53,888 bases of DNA from a virus: the IMG/VR virus record IMGVR_UViG_3300031578_000046, positions 1 through 53,888 of that record; one strand, 5' to 3'. Positions 1-7,220 of this stretch are shown in pieces; position 1 is the stretch's first letter; each line of letters opens with the position of its first letter. The notes beneath the pieces are model-generated. The model was given only the letters and a program-made list of their open reading frames with translations. It searched no databases and was not told the DNA's origin. A program made the translations under genes and the position numbers.

Positions 1-177
1 AATAAAGCTGATGTTTAAAATTTTTATAATTTTCTCTGCCTATTGGTTGTCTATCTGGTTTAATTCGTAAAGCTCCATAAAAATATTTATTAAATTCACC
101 GGTTGTATCGAAATAAACAACATCATTCATTGACTGTTTTAGCTTCATTACAGCAAGTGTTATCTTCTTTACATACT
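1..177. repeat. Terminal direct repeat, left copy (circular genome)
   Basis: Bases 1-177 match 53712-53888 except at position 51 (C) versus 53762 (T). A single gene reads through the join, so this is overlap of a circular or terminally redundant genome of about 53,711 bp and not a biological duplication. The mismatch changes Arg to Lys and is either population variation or an assembly error. Confidence 0.93.
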
Positions 178-265
178 CGTTACTGTATTTCTTAAACTTA
201 ATCAATTTAAGGCCATCCCATACAGCAATTAATATATGTTTATCGGTTACTTTAATCGTTATCAT
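1..265 (-). CDS. Unknown protein downstream of TerL, N-terminal part (continues at 53711)
   Basis: Joined across the circular break, the gene encodes 163 aa. It starts at 265 (MITIKVTDKH...) and runs off base 1 to continue from 53711 down to the stop at 53485. The ATG overlaps the end of the large terminase gene by 14 bases in another frame, so the two are probably translationally coupled. I recognise no domain. The protein is basic and mixed alpha/beta in appearance, with no membrane segment. Its position directly after terminase suggests a packaging or head role, which is inference only. Confidence 0.85.
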   Translation of the reverse strand, partial: MITIKVTDKHILIAVWDGLKLIKFKKYSNEYVKKITLAVMKLKQSMNDVVYFDTTGEFNKYFYGALRIKPDRQPIGRENYKNFKHQLY

Positions 266-1550
266 TTTTAAATATATTGTTTAGATTGTTTTCATTTATT
301 AAATCACTTGGTGAAATTAAAGGATATTCATAATAAATAAAATATCCACCAGCCTCAGTTATATGATCAAATCCACTAGACTTATCAGGTATCCCATTCT
401 TATCATTTGGCATTCTTTCTAATGCTTCCGTATATTCTGGGCAAGTACGAGTATTTACAAAATAGTTTTTATCTCCATTGCCATTGCAAAACATCCTATT
501 CATATTTTTTATCCGGTCTGTAACAACCGGGTTAGTTGACCTATATTTTACAATGAAACCAGCTTGTTTCAATTGCTCAATATCGGTAGTATCTGCATTA
601 GTTGACCTATTCTTACCACTTGAATCTGGATATATTATAATTTTATTGTTTTTATAACGTTCTTTAATTACATTTATCATTGATTCAGTATCATATACTT
701 TGGTAATTTCATCAACTGCAATAGGTTGTGATCTTATAACATGAGTAACAGCGTGCATATTTCCTATATTAAAATCCATTCCAATATACAACGTATCATT
801 TTCTTTAAAATACTCATCTGAATGATTTTCTTTCCGGTTAAATTTATAATATACCGTTCCTGATGTTAGGTTAACAAATTCACCGTGTAAATAAGCTTTT
901 AATTGTATATCATCGTATAACTCCCGTAAGCCGTCAATATATCCATCACCTAAATTATCAGCATTATCTAAGGTATCTAATTGATATAACTTTTTATTGA
1001 TATTAGCTTGTTTAACAAAAAAATTATACATATAAGCATAACCCTCCGGGGTGCTAACAAAGTCAATACAGTTCTTTGTTGACTTTTTAAATGAGTTCCG
1101 GCTGCTTATCCTTTTAATTGCATCAATCCTCTTATTAGGGTGAACAACATCAACCTCATCTATTAACGAATATCCGACTGAATAAGAAACAATCCTGTCA
1201 GGTGTATCCATTGATCTCATCCATATCTCACCGTAAGGTGTTATTAACTTACTCTCTGCTTTATTGTGCTTATGTACGGTTTTTATGCTTTCAAATATAT
1301 TATCAAATTTAGGAATTAACATATCTTCTATCAAACCATAGGTAGGTAAGTAATAAGCTATTGGAACTCCTGGGGCTTGCAGTAATTTAGTTACAACTTT
1401 AACCGATGCGGCTAAACTCTTCCCACTCTGGTATCCTCCAACTATTCCTGAATGTAAATGTTTTGATTTTATAAAGTCCTTTTGAGTTTGATGTAAACGA
1501 CTTAAATTTAACTTATTGTTTTTGTCGATATATATAATATCATTCATCAA
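252..1550 (-). CDS. terL: Terminase large subunit
   Basis: DNA-packaging motor of 432 aa with ATPase and nuclease domains. Walker A is GGYQSGKS at residues 38-45, Walker B is SLIDEVD at 128-134, and STPEG at about 166 is the coupling motif. The nuclease acidic residues appear as IGMDF (D259), IIIYPDSSG (D309) and GFDHI (D395), the usual RNase H-like arrangement of TerL. It follows the small subunit with an 11-base overlap. The start is Met1 or Met2. The length is normal for siphovirus TerL. Confidence 0.96.
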   Translation of the reverse strand: MMNDIIYIDKNNKLNLSRLHQTQKDFIKSKHLHSGIVGGYQSGKSLAASVKVVTKLLQAPGVPIAYYLPTYGLIEDMLIPKFDNIFESIKTVHKHNKAESKLITPYGEIWMRSMDTPDRIVSYSVGYSLIDEVDVVHPNKRIDAIKRISSRNSFKKSTKNCIDFVSTPEGYAYMYNFFVKQANINKKLYQLDTLDNADNLGDGYIDGLRELYDDIQLKAYLHGEFVNLTSGTVYYKFNRKENHSDEYFKENDTLYIGMDFNIGNMHAVTHVIRSQPIAVDEITKVYDTESMINVIKERYKNNKIIIYPDSSGKNRSTNADTTDIEQLKQAGFIVKYRSTNPVVTDRIKNMNRMFCNGNGDKNYFVNTRTCPEYTEALERMPNDKNGIPDKSSGFDHITEAGGYFIYYEYPLISPSDLINENNLNNIFKNDND

Positions 1551-1863
1551 ATGTTATCCCTTTTATATCTATGCTTTTAGTCTCAACCTTTTCGGCTATT
1601 TTTCCATACAAAGTATCTTTTATTTCTTTATATGCTGCAACATCTCCTTTTAATGCTTTTAATATTATGGCCAATTCAATCTTATCTTCAAATGTTCCTT
1701 TAATTTCTTTTCCACTTGTAGGGTCTTTAACTTTAGTATTAGCCTCAATCCATTGTCGTAATAATGTAGCCCTATTTTTAGTTCCTTTTGGTTTCCCTTT
1801 TGGATTTCTTATTTCTCCTTTAACAGGAGGTTTTATATTTTGAGGATTTGGCATATTTATCAA
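1540..1863 (-). CDS. terS: Terminase small subunit-like protein
   Basis: 107 aa. The N-terminal motif IRNPKGKPKGTKNR is the GNPKGRPKG-type signature of Bacteroidota small terminase or DUF5681-like proteins, followed by helical sequence. TerS binds the packaging site and delivers DNA to TerL. It lies immediately upstream of terL and overlaps it by 11 bases, which strongly supports the call. Start is at 1863, with an alternative at the internal Met4. No HTH was checked by profile. Confidence 0.82.
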   Translation of the reverse strand: MINMPNPQNIKPPVKGEIRNPKGKPKGTKNRATLLRQWIEANTKVKDPTSGKEIKGTFEDKIELAIILKALKGDVAAYKEIKDTLYGKIAEKVETKSIDIKGITFDE

Positions 1864-1916
1864 ATCAATTTCAAATCAATTAAACAAAATTATAAATTAT
1901 TTATATCATTTCAAAA

Positions 1917-2699
1917 TTATAAATTCAAATAATCTTCATTTGTCTCATTTCCAGATAAATAAACTCCTTTGTTATGAATTAACAAATCTTTTTTAATATA
2001 AAATTTATCATTCATATTTGATTGTCTTAATATTCTAACTGATTCAAATATAAATTTTGACCAATCAATTGATTTATCAATTCCTTTATAATTATTTATT
2101 TTACCTATTTTAACATGATCAATAAACTCAACTACTTTTGATAGTAAATTTAATGACTGTTCTGGAAATATAACAGGCTCAAAACTTGCCCAGGTTTTTA
2201 TCCCATTATTTGCTAATATTTCTAATATATTAATTCTTTCAATTGGTAAGGCTGCCCCAGATTCCCAATATAAAGAATCTTTATTATTGTCAAATGTTAA
2301 TGTAGCACCTATTTTAATTCTACTACCAAATAATTTAATAAGTTCTAAATCTTTTAATATATTTTTACCCCCCTTAGTAAGGATTGCCACTTTGTGATTA
2401 TACTTATTTAAAATTGTTAATACCTTAGTAGTTATTTCAGGATTAATACCACAATAAGGGTCTCCGGTAAATGAAAGTAATATCTGATGACATCCTTTAT
2501 TTTTTTGTGCAGATTTTTCAAGTTCTTTAAATCCTTTTTCATCTGGAATAAAAATAATTTTATGATTATAATTACTATTAAATCGTCCTAACATGTTGGG
2601 AACATAACAATACTTACAATTATGAGGACATCCTTTGTAATAATTCAGTGCTAATGGGCTATATTCTCTTGCCCTACCTGTTGGTTCATAAATTTTCAT
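1917..2699 (-). CDS. Radical SAM protein, spore photoproduct lyase-like
   Basis: 260 aa. GCPHNCKYCYVP supplies the C-x3-C-x2-C iron-sulfur cluster motif (C24, C28, C31). It is followed by a TIM-barrel-like sequence with LLSFTGDPYC and VAILTKGG, typical of the SplB/COG1533 group (DNA repair photolyase). Such proteins generate a 5'-deoxyadenosyl radical. The true substrate here is unknown; DNA lesion repair and nucleotide modification are both possible. It lies just upstream of terS in the same direction, 53 bases apart. Confidence 0.88.
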   Translation of the reverse strand: MKIYEPTGRAREYSPLALNYYKGCPHNCKYCYVPNMLGRFNSNYNHKIIFIPDEKGFKELEKSAQKNKGCHQILLSFTGDPYCGINPEITTKVLTILNKYNHKVAILTKGGKNILKDLELIKLFGSRIKIGATLTFDNNKDSLYWESGAALPIERINILEILANNGIKTWASFEPVIFPEQSLNLLSKVVEFIDHVKIGKINNYKGIDKSIDWSKFIFESVRILRQSNMNDKFYIKKDLLIHNKGVYLSGNETNEDYLNL

Positions 2700-2880
2700 A
2701 TATTTATATATTAAGTTTGAAAATAAAAATAATTTTTTCTGTCAATAAAATATCCCTATCCTCTGAGTATTATTTTGTAAAACACCGTCTATATAAATAT
2801 GATTTAGTAATAAGTTTTTTGTTTTTTCACTTACGTTTTTTTGTTTATTCCTTCTTTTATTTCTTTTCTTTAGTTCCTAT

Positions 2881-3111
2881 TTAGATATTATGTTCCCCGT
2901 CATCAATCCACTCAAACCCGGCGGATTCTATTTTAGCATATTTTTTAGGCATTCCCATATTTTCTGCAAATACATTAGAAAAATCTTGTAAAAAATGAGC
3001 TGTTTTAATTACGTTTTTTAGATCAATCAGAAAATTATCTAAATTATTTTTATTAGTACACTTTATCATATCTTGTACTGTATTTATTTGGTGTTTTTTA
3101 TTTTTTTTCAT
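2881..3111 (-). CDS. Small unknown protein
   Basis: 76 aa, basic N-terminus (MKKNKKHQ) then helical sequence, with an acidic C-terminus containing EWIDDGEHNI. I do not recognise it. It sits in a run of short co-directional genes between the terminase region and the first cassette island. The 180 bases between it and the radical SAM gene (2700-2880) hold no convincing gene. Confidence 0.68.
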   Translation of the reverse strand: MKKNKKHQINTVQDMIKCTNKNNLDNFLIDLKNVIKTAHFLQDFSNVFAENMGMPKKYAKIESAGFEWIDDGEHNI

Positions 3112-3143
3112 GTAATTTTATAAATATTAATTTTTCATATTAT

Positions 3144-3428
3144 TTAAGTAAATAACCAAATTATTAAACCTATAATAATTAATGCACATCCAAATATTAA
3201 ATATCCTAATTTTTGATCTTCATTTACATTGTTTAAAGGTATAATTTTTTTAATGAAAAAACTATTTAACACATCGTCTTCATGCCCAGCTGGTAAATTA
3301 TATTCCTTTATTCTTTTTTTGCTTTTTATAAAAAACAACTCTCTAACATATTCTTTTGATATTCCACACATACGCTCAACGCCTTGCTGGCCTCCTATTT
3401 CATAATATATGTCGTAATAGTTATTCAT
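3144..3428 (-). CDS. Small C-terminally anchored membrane protein
   Basis: 94 aa. Residues about 74-92 (LGYLIFGCALIIIGLIIWLF) form one strong transmembrane helix at the extreme C-terminus, so most of the protein would face the cytoplasm as in tail-anchored proteins. The N-terminal part is soluble and contains GISKEYVREL and a basic stretch KSKKRIKEY. No family recognised. It is preceded by a 60-bp hairpin at 3441-3503. Confidence 0.7.
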   Translation of the reverse strand: MNNYYDIYYEIGGQQGVERMCGISKEYVRELFFIKSKKRIKEYNLPAGHEDDVLNSFFIKKIIPLNNVNEDQKLGYLIFGCALIIIGLIIWLFT

Positions 3429-3440
3429 AATTTTTAAAAT

Positions 3441-3503
3441 AAAGTGGAGTAAACGATAATCTCTATTGCTTACGATTGTAAATTATTTGGTTTCTCCACT
3501 TTT
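3441..3503. other. Intergenic hairpin with 9-bp complementary arms
   Basis: AAAGTGGAG at the left pairs with CTCCACTTT at the right across about 40 bases, and the inner AAC/GTT pairs may extend the stem. A related GTGGAGTAAAC lies on the opposite strand near 52640. It could be a transcription or RNA-processing hairpin or a decayed recombination site. There is no clear T-run. Confidence 0.5.
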
Positions 3504-3505
3504 AT

Positions 3506-3697
3506 TTAATTTATTTGTGATTCATCAAAATGCGTTTCAATTGCTTTAATACAATTTTTCGCATCAATGTTGAGGCTTAATCTTTCATTATTCAATCTTA
3601 CAGCGTCTTTAGTACTCAGCTCTTCAATTGCTTTTAAAACAACTTTAATTTCTTTCTTAAATTGTTTTTTCTCTTTATCATTAAATTGTTGTGCCAT
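3506..3697 (-). CDS. Small charged helical protein
   Basis: 63 aa with two predicted helices rich in Lys and Glu (FNDKEKKQFKKEIKVVLKAI), no Cys and no membrane segment. Unrecognised. It could be a small DNA- or protein-binding phage protein. It lies 2 bases from the next gene downstream on the minus strand only across the hairpin, so it may start a separate transcript. Confidence 0.62.
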   Translation of the reverse strand: MAQQFNDKEKKQFKKEIKVVLKAIEELSTKDAVRLNNERLSLNIDAKNCIKAIETHFDESQIN

Positions 3698-3699
3698 AA

Positions 3700-3993
3700 T
3701 TAATTAATTTTTAAGTTTTGGTAATGTAAATTTTTTATTTCTGCTAATTCCAAATCTTTTTCTAATTCCTCAATATCTAAATTTCCAAATGTAGGTATTG
3801 GAGGCTCAATTAAAATCGAATTTTTTAAATATCCAGATAATTCAAAATAATATTGAATCCTTTCTAAATGCCAATCATAACCACATCCACTCAATGCTTT
3901 GTTATTTTTTTGATAACATGCCCAGTCTATATGATAATCTATAAGTGATTGGGTTGTCTTTATTAAATACTGCTGTTTTTTAGTATATTGCAT
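3700..3993 (-). CDS. Small unknown protein
   Basis: 97 aa, with HIDWACYQKNNKALSGCGYD and DWHLERIQYYFELSGYL suggesting a compact helical fold. I cannot name the family. Its start overlaps the stop of the upstream gene by one base (3993), typical of a translationally coupled phage operon. Confidence 0.68.
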   Translation of the reverse strand: MQYTKKQQYLIKTTQSLIDYHIDWACYQKNNKALSGCGYDWHLERIQYYFELSGYLKNSILIEPPIPTFGNLDIEELEKDLELAEIKNLHYQNLKIN

Positions 3994-4178
3994 TAATTTA
4001 AATAAATTATTTCAATTTCTCCTTTTTTTAATATATCAGTTTTTAAAAATACATTACCATCTTCATTAGTTATTGGTATTATATATTTTACCATTAATGG
4101 CTTTTTATCATCACCTATTATTATTTCCCTTAAATCATAAACTTTTTTATTCTTTAAATTTCTAACCTGTATTTGCAT
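3993..4178 (-). CDS. Small beta-rich unknown protein
   Basis: 61 aa, alternating hydrophobic and charged residues (MQIQVRNLKNKKVYDLREII), suggesting a small beta barrel or hairpin fold. The gene overlaps the preceding one by 17 bases. Function unknown. Confidence 0.62.
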   Translation of the reverse strand: MQIQVRNLKNKKVYDLREIIIGDDKKPLMVKYIIPITNEDGNVFLKTDILKKGEIEIIYLN

Positions 4179-4347
4179 GGTGAATTTTTTTTATATCAAA
4201 AATATATTTATGCCTGTTATTATTATAAAATCTGTAAATTAAATTATCACCATAAAGCTCGGTTATTAAATCCATTAATAACTTGCTATTTTGGAAATTA
4301 TCTATTAACCTTATTAAAGCTTCCTGTTCTTCTAGGTTTTTAATCAT
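4162..4347 (-). CDS. Small unknown protein
   Basis: 61 aa, helical, opening MIKNLEEQEALIRLIDNFQN. It overlaps both neighbours, by one base upstream and 17 downstream, so it belongs to the same tight operon. No family recognised. Confidence 0.62.
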   Translation of the reverse strand: MIKNLEEQEALIRLIDNFQNSKLLMDLITELYGDNLIYRFYNNNRHKYIFDIKKIHHANTG

Positions 4348-4712
4348 TATTTTATAATGAAAGTATCAGGTTTTGCAATATATAATTCTCCGCATCTTAA
4401 ACATTTACGTCTAAATGGCCTGCAATTAGGTTTTATTAAATAAGTTTTTCTTAATGTTGCTATTCCGGTAGTAAACTCATCTACATATACGCATTTACAT
4501 GAATCATAAGGATATTTTTTTGTGTAAATAATATCTCTTAAATAAAAAATTCTGGAAGGAATATGATTTTTACAAATTTCTTTCTTGCCTATTGTATCAC
4601 CTTCAAATATATAAATTTGTTGAGAATACATTTTATTAGCCAATAAAAGCCATAAAATTATTACAAATAGGACTATTGCTAAAATTTTATATGTATTTAT
4701 TCTAAATTGCAT
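4347..4712 (-). CDS. Membrane-anchored Cys-rich protein
   Basis: 121 aa. Residues 10-25 (ILAIVLFVIILWLLLA) form an N-terminal signal anchor. The rest should be periplasmic and carries CKC near 71 and a C-terminal CRPFRRKCLRCGEL with spaced Cys, possibly a zinc or disulfide site. Not recognised. Superinfection exclusion or envelope roles would fit such a small anchored phage protein, but this is inference. Confidence 0.68.
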   Translation of the reverse strand: MQFRINTYKILAIVLFVIILWLLLANKMYSQQIYIFEGDTIGKKEICKNHIPSRIFYLRDIIYTKKYPYDSCKCVYVDEFTTGIATLRKTYLIKPNCRPFRRKCLRCGELYIAKPDTFIIK

Positions 4713-4749
4713 AGTTCAAAAATATAAAATATTAATTAGAATTGCAAAT

Positions 4750-4980
4750 TTAATAATTATCGGTTACAAGTTTTAAACCATTAAATTTATAAATTTTTAA
4801 TTTTCGTTTTATTGCCCCCTGATAGCTTATATTTTCATCTTTGGCATATTGTGATAATGTTTTAATATTTAAAATAATAGCAACGTGTTCAAAAATTTGA
4901 ACCAAATCATCATTATTTAGCTCTCCCTTATGAATACATGCAAATAATCTATCTTTTATAATAAGCGATCTATCAGACAT
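4750..4980 (-). CDS. Small helical protein at the 3' end of cassette island 1
   Basis: 76 aa. The C-terminal half (TLSQYAKDENISYQGAIKRK) resembles a helix-turn-helix that reads like a MerR/excisionase-type recognition unit, so DNA binding is plausible. Its first and last segments occur again, fused by an internal deletion, at 22785-22830 and 25039-25084. Each time they lie immediately downstream of a cassette island on the gene strand. A role as an island-boundary gene is therefore suspected. Confidence 0.72.
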   Translation of the reverse strand: MSDRSLIIKDRLFACIHKGELNNDDLVQIFEHVAIILNIKTLSQYAKDENISYQGAIKRKLKIYKFNGLKLVTDNY

Positions 4981-4991
4981 TTATGTTAAGT

Positions 4992-5026
4992 TTAAAATTT
5001 TGAACTGACTTTATACAATTGTTAGC
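4992..5026 (-). repeat. Island 3'-boundary repeat, copy 1
   Basis: Consensus on the gene strand: GCTAACAATTG, then TAAAGT, then AGTTCAAAATTTTAAACT. Related copies end islands at 17041-17075, 22840-22871 and 25094-25125. It supplies the last left-half core (GCTAAC) and an AT-rich near-palindrome but no right half. Confidence 0.75.
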
Positions 5027-5294
5027 GGCAAGCGAAGAAAGGCTTCGGCATTGGCTTCCAATATATTATTTTATTACTTGGTGGTGGACTGCTTTTATAT
5101 CTATTTTCCCACTTCTCACTACCATCGGTAAATTTAAAGTGCATTAAATGGTGTATTGTTCTGTTTTCAAGCATTACAATATATTCTGCTGTCATATCTG
5201 TTTGCGGTGGATAAAAAATATATGAACGCCAGCCGCTAACAAGCAATATAAAAAATGCCTTAAAGTGTGCTAAAATTGAAGTTCTTGTTTTCAT
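5022..5294 (-). CDS. Cassette protein, chimeric start inside attC-like site
   Basis: 90 aa. I chose the ATG at 5294 (MKTRTSILAH) over the longer frame because the upstream part lies over the neighbouring gene. The first 20 residues are encoded within the attC-like site 5235-5364 and end in LLVS, where GTTAGC is the right core. The cassette body begins GWRSYIFYPP. The stop codon TAA is part of the next core, GCTAAC, at 5021-5026. The N-terminus is hydrophobic (FKAFFILLV) and could act as a signal anchor. No family recognised. Confidence 0.72.
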   Translation of the reverse strand: MKTRTSILAHFKAFFILLVSGWRSYIFYPPQTDMTAEYIVMLENRTIHHLMHFKFTDGSEKWENRYKSSPPPSNKIIYWKPMPKPFFACR

Positions 5295-5364
5295 ATTTAC
5301 TTTATTTTTAATTGATAAATTAGTTCTTTGTAGTCGGCACTTTTCATATTGCCGACCATTAGGC
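5235..5364 (-). repeat. attC-like site 1 (start codon inside)
   Basis: 130 bp. The left half begins GCCTAATGG at the DUF3307 stop codon with left arm GCAATATGAAAAGTGCC. The right arm is GGCATTTTTTATATTGC, ending in core GTTAGC. The arms pair almost completely. The interior holds the ATG of the next gene. Confidence 0.82.
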
Positions 5365-5697
5365 AACATAATGCGCTACTGCTGCCATCCAAAGTATATG
5401 TATAACGTTATCAACTATCACATGCCCCCAAAATTTGCTAAAATCATTCTGGAATTTACCAGTCACCCTGCAAAACCAAGCTACAAAATGTGTTCGGTCT
5501 TGTATGTAATGTTGTACTGCAATAAGCAATAGTTGTATTAAACTTAGTTCTGTAAATATAAACGGTATCATGTACGTTAAAATGTGTACACTACACGCAA
5601 AGTCGCTTTTCTTTTTGTTACCTGCCATCCAATCATTTTGTAGCAAGTAGTCACCTATTAAGTGGGCTAATATCCAAGGCAAATTTAGTCCTATCAT
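5359..5697 (-). CDS. DUF3307-like membrane protein
   Basis: 112 aa from the ATG at 5697, eight bases after the core GTTAGGC. LPWILAHLIGDYLLQNDWMA followed by a basic NKKK matches the DUF3307 signature (AHLIGDFLLQ-W). Two or three transmembrane helices follow (YMIPFIFTELSLIQLLLIAV; HVIVDNVIHILWMAAV). DUF3307 proteins are small inner-membrane proteins of unknown function found in phages and bacteria. The stop TAA lies in the core GCCTAAT of site 1. Confidence 0.86.
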   Translation of the reverse strand: MIGLNLPWILAHLIGDYLLQNDWMAGNKKKSDFACSVHILTYMIPFIFTELSLIQLLLIAVQHYIQDRTHFVAWFCRVTGKFQNDFSKFWGHVIVDNVIHILWMAAVAHYVA

Positions 5698-5706
5698 AAT
5701 TACGTT

Positions 5707-5834
5707 GCCTAACAATAAATATAGCAAATAGCCAAGTTAGGCGTGCATTTGTCACTATCTGCGTGTTTATAATCATTTTACTGTATTCAAAGTTTGTGCT
5801 ATTTATGGCTACTTGCCATATTCTCAACGTTAGC
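5707..5834 (-). repeat. attC-like site 2
   Basis: 128 bp. Left half begins GCTAACGTTG with arm ATATGGCAAGTAGCCA. Right arm TTGGCTATTTGCTATATT ends in core GTTAGGC. It is nearly identical to site 8 at 8618-8746, which follows an unrelated cassette. An ATG in the interior opens a frame through the right arm. Confidence 0.88.
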
Positions 5835-5857
5835 AAACATTAAAACGATTTGCTAAC
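5829..5857 (-). repeat. Empty mini-cassette
   Basis: Only 29 bp lie between right core GTTAGC and left core GCTAAC. The sequence is the start (GTTAGCAAATCGTTTTA) and end (AATGTTTGCTAAC) of the cassette at 12240-12474 joined together. It is therefore a deletion remnant of a gene cassette. Confidence 0.75.
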
Positions 5858-6499
5858 ACGGTATATAACCAATGCTTACCGTGTAGCTTCGTATTAAGTT
5901 TCTGCAAGTGCTTTAAAAATTTTGCCAACGCTCTTTAATTTTTTTCAAAAATTATTTTTTAGTTTCATCACAAATATTATATTTTGGACAATAAGTACAT
6001 GGCTGTGGAGGTTTTAAAAAATCATCATTTTTTACAGTAAAAAATTCATATAAGTCTTTGCATAAATATCTATCACACTTTAAAGGCATTCTTTCACCTC
6101 CATTTTTAATTATTGATTTTATTCTTAATTTACCATAACGCCAAGGTGATTCTAATTTATATGAATACATTTGTATATTTTTTACTTTACAATAAAAATC
6201 TATACTTAAATACTCACCATCTTCAGATGTTTCAGTTTCTTTTATTAAATGTTTACAAAAATTAAAACACGAATGTTTATTATTAGGATTTTCTTTACAT
6301 GCTTTTTCGTGTTTTATGCAATCATTTGACCTTTTATAAATTTTATTACAGTAATCGCATTTAAAAGCTTCTATTTTTTCCATAATTTATTTATATTAAT
6401 GTTAAAAAATGCCCCCTAAAAATTTTTAAAACAGGAACTCCTGTTCTCGTATCGAAATTTGTAGGTTTATTCGCACTGGTCATATACCCACCGTTATGT
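5852..6499 (-). repeat. attC-like arms enclosing a complete gene (site 3)
   Basis: The left half at 6470-6499 (CATAACGG then GGGTATATGACCAGTGC) pairs with the right half at 5852-5880 (GCATTGGTTATATACC then core GTTAGC). The 648-bp span is far longer than other sites because the gene 5952-6383 lies between the arms. Confidence 0.7.
5952..6383 (-). CDS. Zinc-finger-like Cys-rich protein
   Basis: 143 aa. FKCDYCNKIYKRSNDCIKH with a following C (KAC) reads as a C2H2/C2HC zinc finger at residues 8-30. Further Cys clusters follow (CFNFCKHL; CDRYLCKDL) and a C-terminal CTYCPKYNIC. Multiple zinc sites are likely and nucleic-acid binding is plausible. It is not a typical cassette gene: it lies between two arms of an attC-like repeat and is as AT-rich as core phage genes. 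Confidence 0.75.
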   Translation of the reverse strand: MEKIEAFKCDYCNKIYKRSNDCIKHEKACKENPNNKHSCFNFCKHLIKETETSEDGEYLSIDFYCKVKNIQMYSYKLESPWRYGKLRIKSIIKNGGERMPLKCDRYLCKDLYEFFTVKNDDFLKPPQPCTYCPKYNICDETKK

Positions 6500-6547
6500 A
6501 CAAGCGCAAAGCAGTACATCTAATAAAGTTCAGTGGGAGTAATTTTA

Positions 6548-6736
6548 TTATTTTTTCTTCCTACCTCCTCTTTTAACATCAAGTTTTCTAACTTCTAATT
6601 GCCAATCTAAATGTATCGGAAATTTTTTACCTTTTAAAGTATGATAATTATAACCTAATTCATCACACATAATTTTTAAATTACCAAACGGCATAATTTG
6701 CTTTTTATACCAATCAATATATAGTATTGTTTTCAT
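6548..6736 (-). CDS. Small basic protein
   Basis: 62 aa with a strongly basic tail (VKRGGRKKK), probably nucleic-acid binding. MCDELGYNYHTLKGKKFPIH may form an HTH-like unit. It overlaps the preceding small gene by 23 bases. It is the last of three genes in one long cassette (about 6493-7229) that has its own promoter. Confidence 0.65.
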   Translation of the reverse strand: MKTILYIDWYKKQIMPFGNLKIMCDELGYNYHTLKGKKFPIHLDWQLEVRKLDVKRGGRKKK

Positions 6737-6866
6737 TTTTATTTTCCCAAAATATTATTGATGATTCAAATGGATATATAACTCTTGCTTGATGTTTTCC
6801 ACATTTAATACATTTTCTTTCAGAAGGAGTTATCATAATCCATTTATGTCTATGTAATAATTTCAT
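6714..6866 (-). CDS. Small zinc-ribbon-like protein
   Basis: 50 aa (MKLLHRHKWI...). C-x2-C in RKCIKCGKH with flanking His suggests a small zinc site. It overlaps the upstream gene by four bases (ATGA) and runs 23 bases into the next, a typical coupled arrangement that supports this short gene. Function unknown. Confidence 0.66.
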   Translation of the reverse strand: MKLLHRHKWIMITPSERKCIKCGKHQARVIYPFESSIIFWENKNENNTIY

Positions 6867-7054
6867 ATTTGTGTAGCTTTTAAATTACTTAAATCTGGAA
6901 AATTTATTAAACAATTGAGTTTATTAATCGCTCTGTGTTTTGCATTATCTTTAGTTGTGGCATCAATAAACATTGTTTTTCCTTCTGGAAATAATTTTTG
7001 AGCAAGTTTACAATTTCGCCCCTTACTACTTAATTCTACTGCAAATGTTTTCAT
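6863..7054 (-). CDS. Small unknown protein
   Basis: 63 aa. MKTFAVELSSKGRNCKLAQKL followed by KDNAKHRAINKL looks like a compact alpha/beta peptide. No family recognised. It is first in a three-gene set behind the promoter at 7082-7112. Confidence 0.66.
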   Translation of the reverse strand: MKTFAVELSSKGRNCKLAQKLFPEGKTMFIDATTKDNAKHRAINKLNCLINFPDLSNLKATQI

Positions 7055-7081
7055 ATATTATGTGATTTTTTTAATTATACG

Positions 7082-7112
7082 TAAATATAGTTATTATGTT
7101 TCTAATAAACAA
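7082..7112 (-). promoter_or_regulatory. Bacteroidota-type promoter for genes 7054-6548
   Basis: On the minus strand TTG (7112-7110), 20 bases, then TATATTTA (7089-7082), one base from the TAnnTTTG -7 consensus. It sits 28 bases before the ATG at 7054. Confidence 0.6.
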
Positions 7113-7220
7113 GAATTATAGTGTTTATTTTTCTATTTTAATTAAAATATTTTTGCCATCACACAAAAAATAATAAAATTACCTTTCTTCGTAGCGTGCT
7201 AAGTGGCTGATAATGCGCCA

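Noticed and set aside
2648-2884. 78-aa plus-strand frame
   Set aside because: Phe- and Tyr-rich, with no domain and in a run of minus-strand genes. It begins inside the radical SAM gene.
4992-5026. Inverted repeats of insertion sequences
   Set aside because: No transposase, no target-site duplications, and the boundary repeat is on one side only.
5651-5836. 61-aa frame across attC-like site 2 (MLTLRIWQVA...)
   Set aside because: It overlaps the DUF3307 gene in another frame. An ATG inside the site opens it, but no cassette body follows in frame, so it is probably not a protein.
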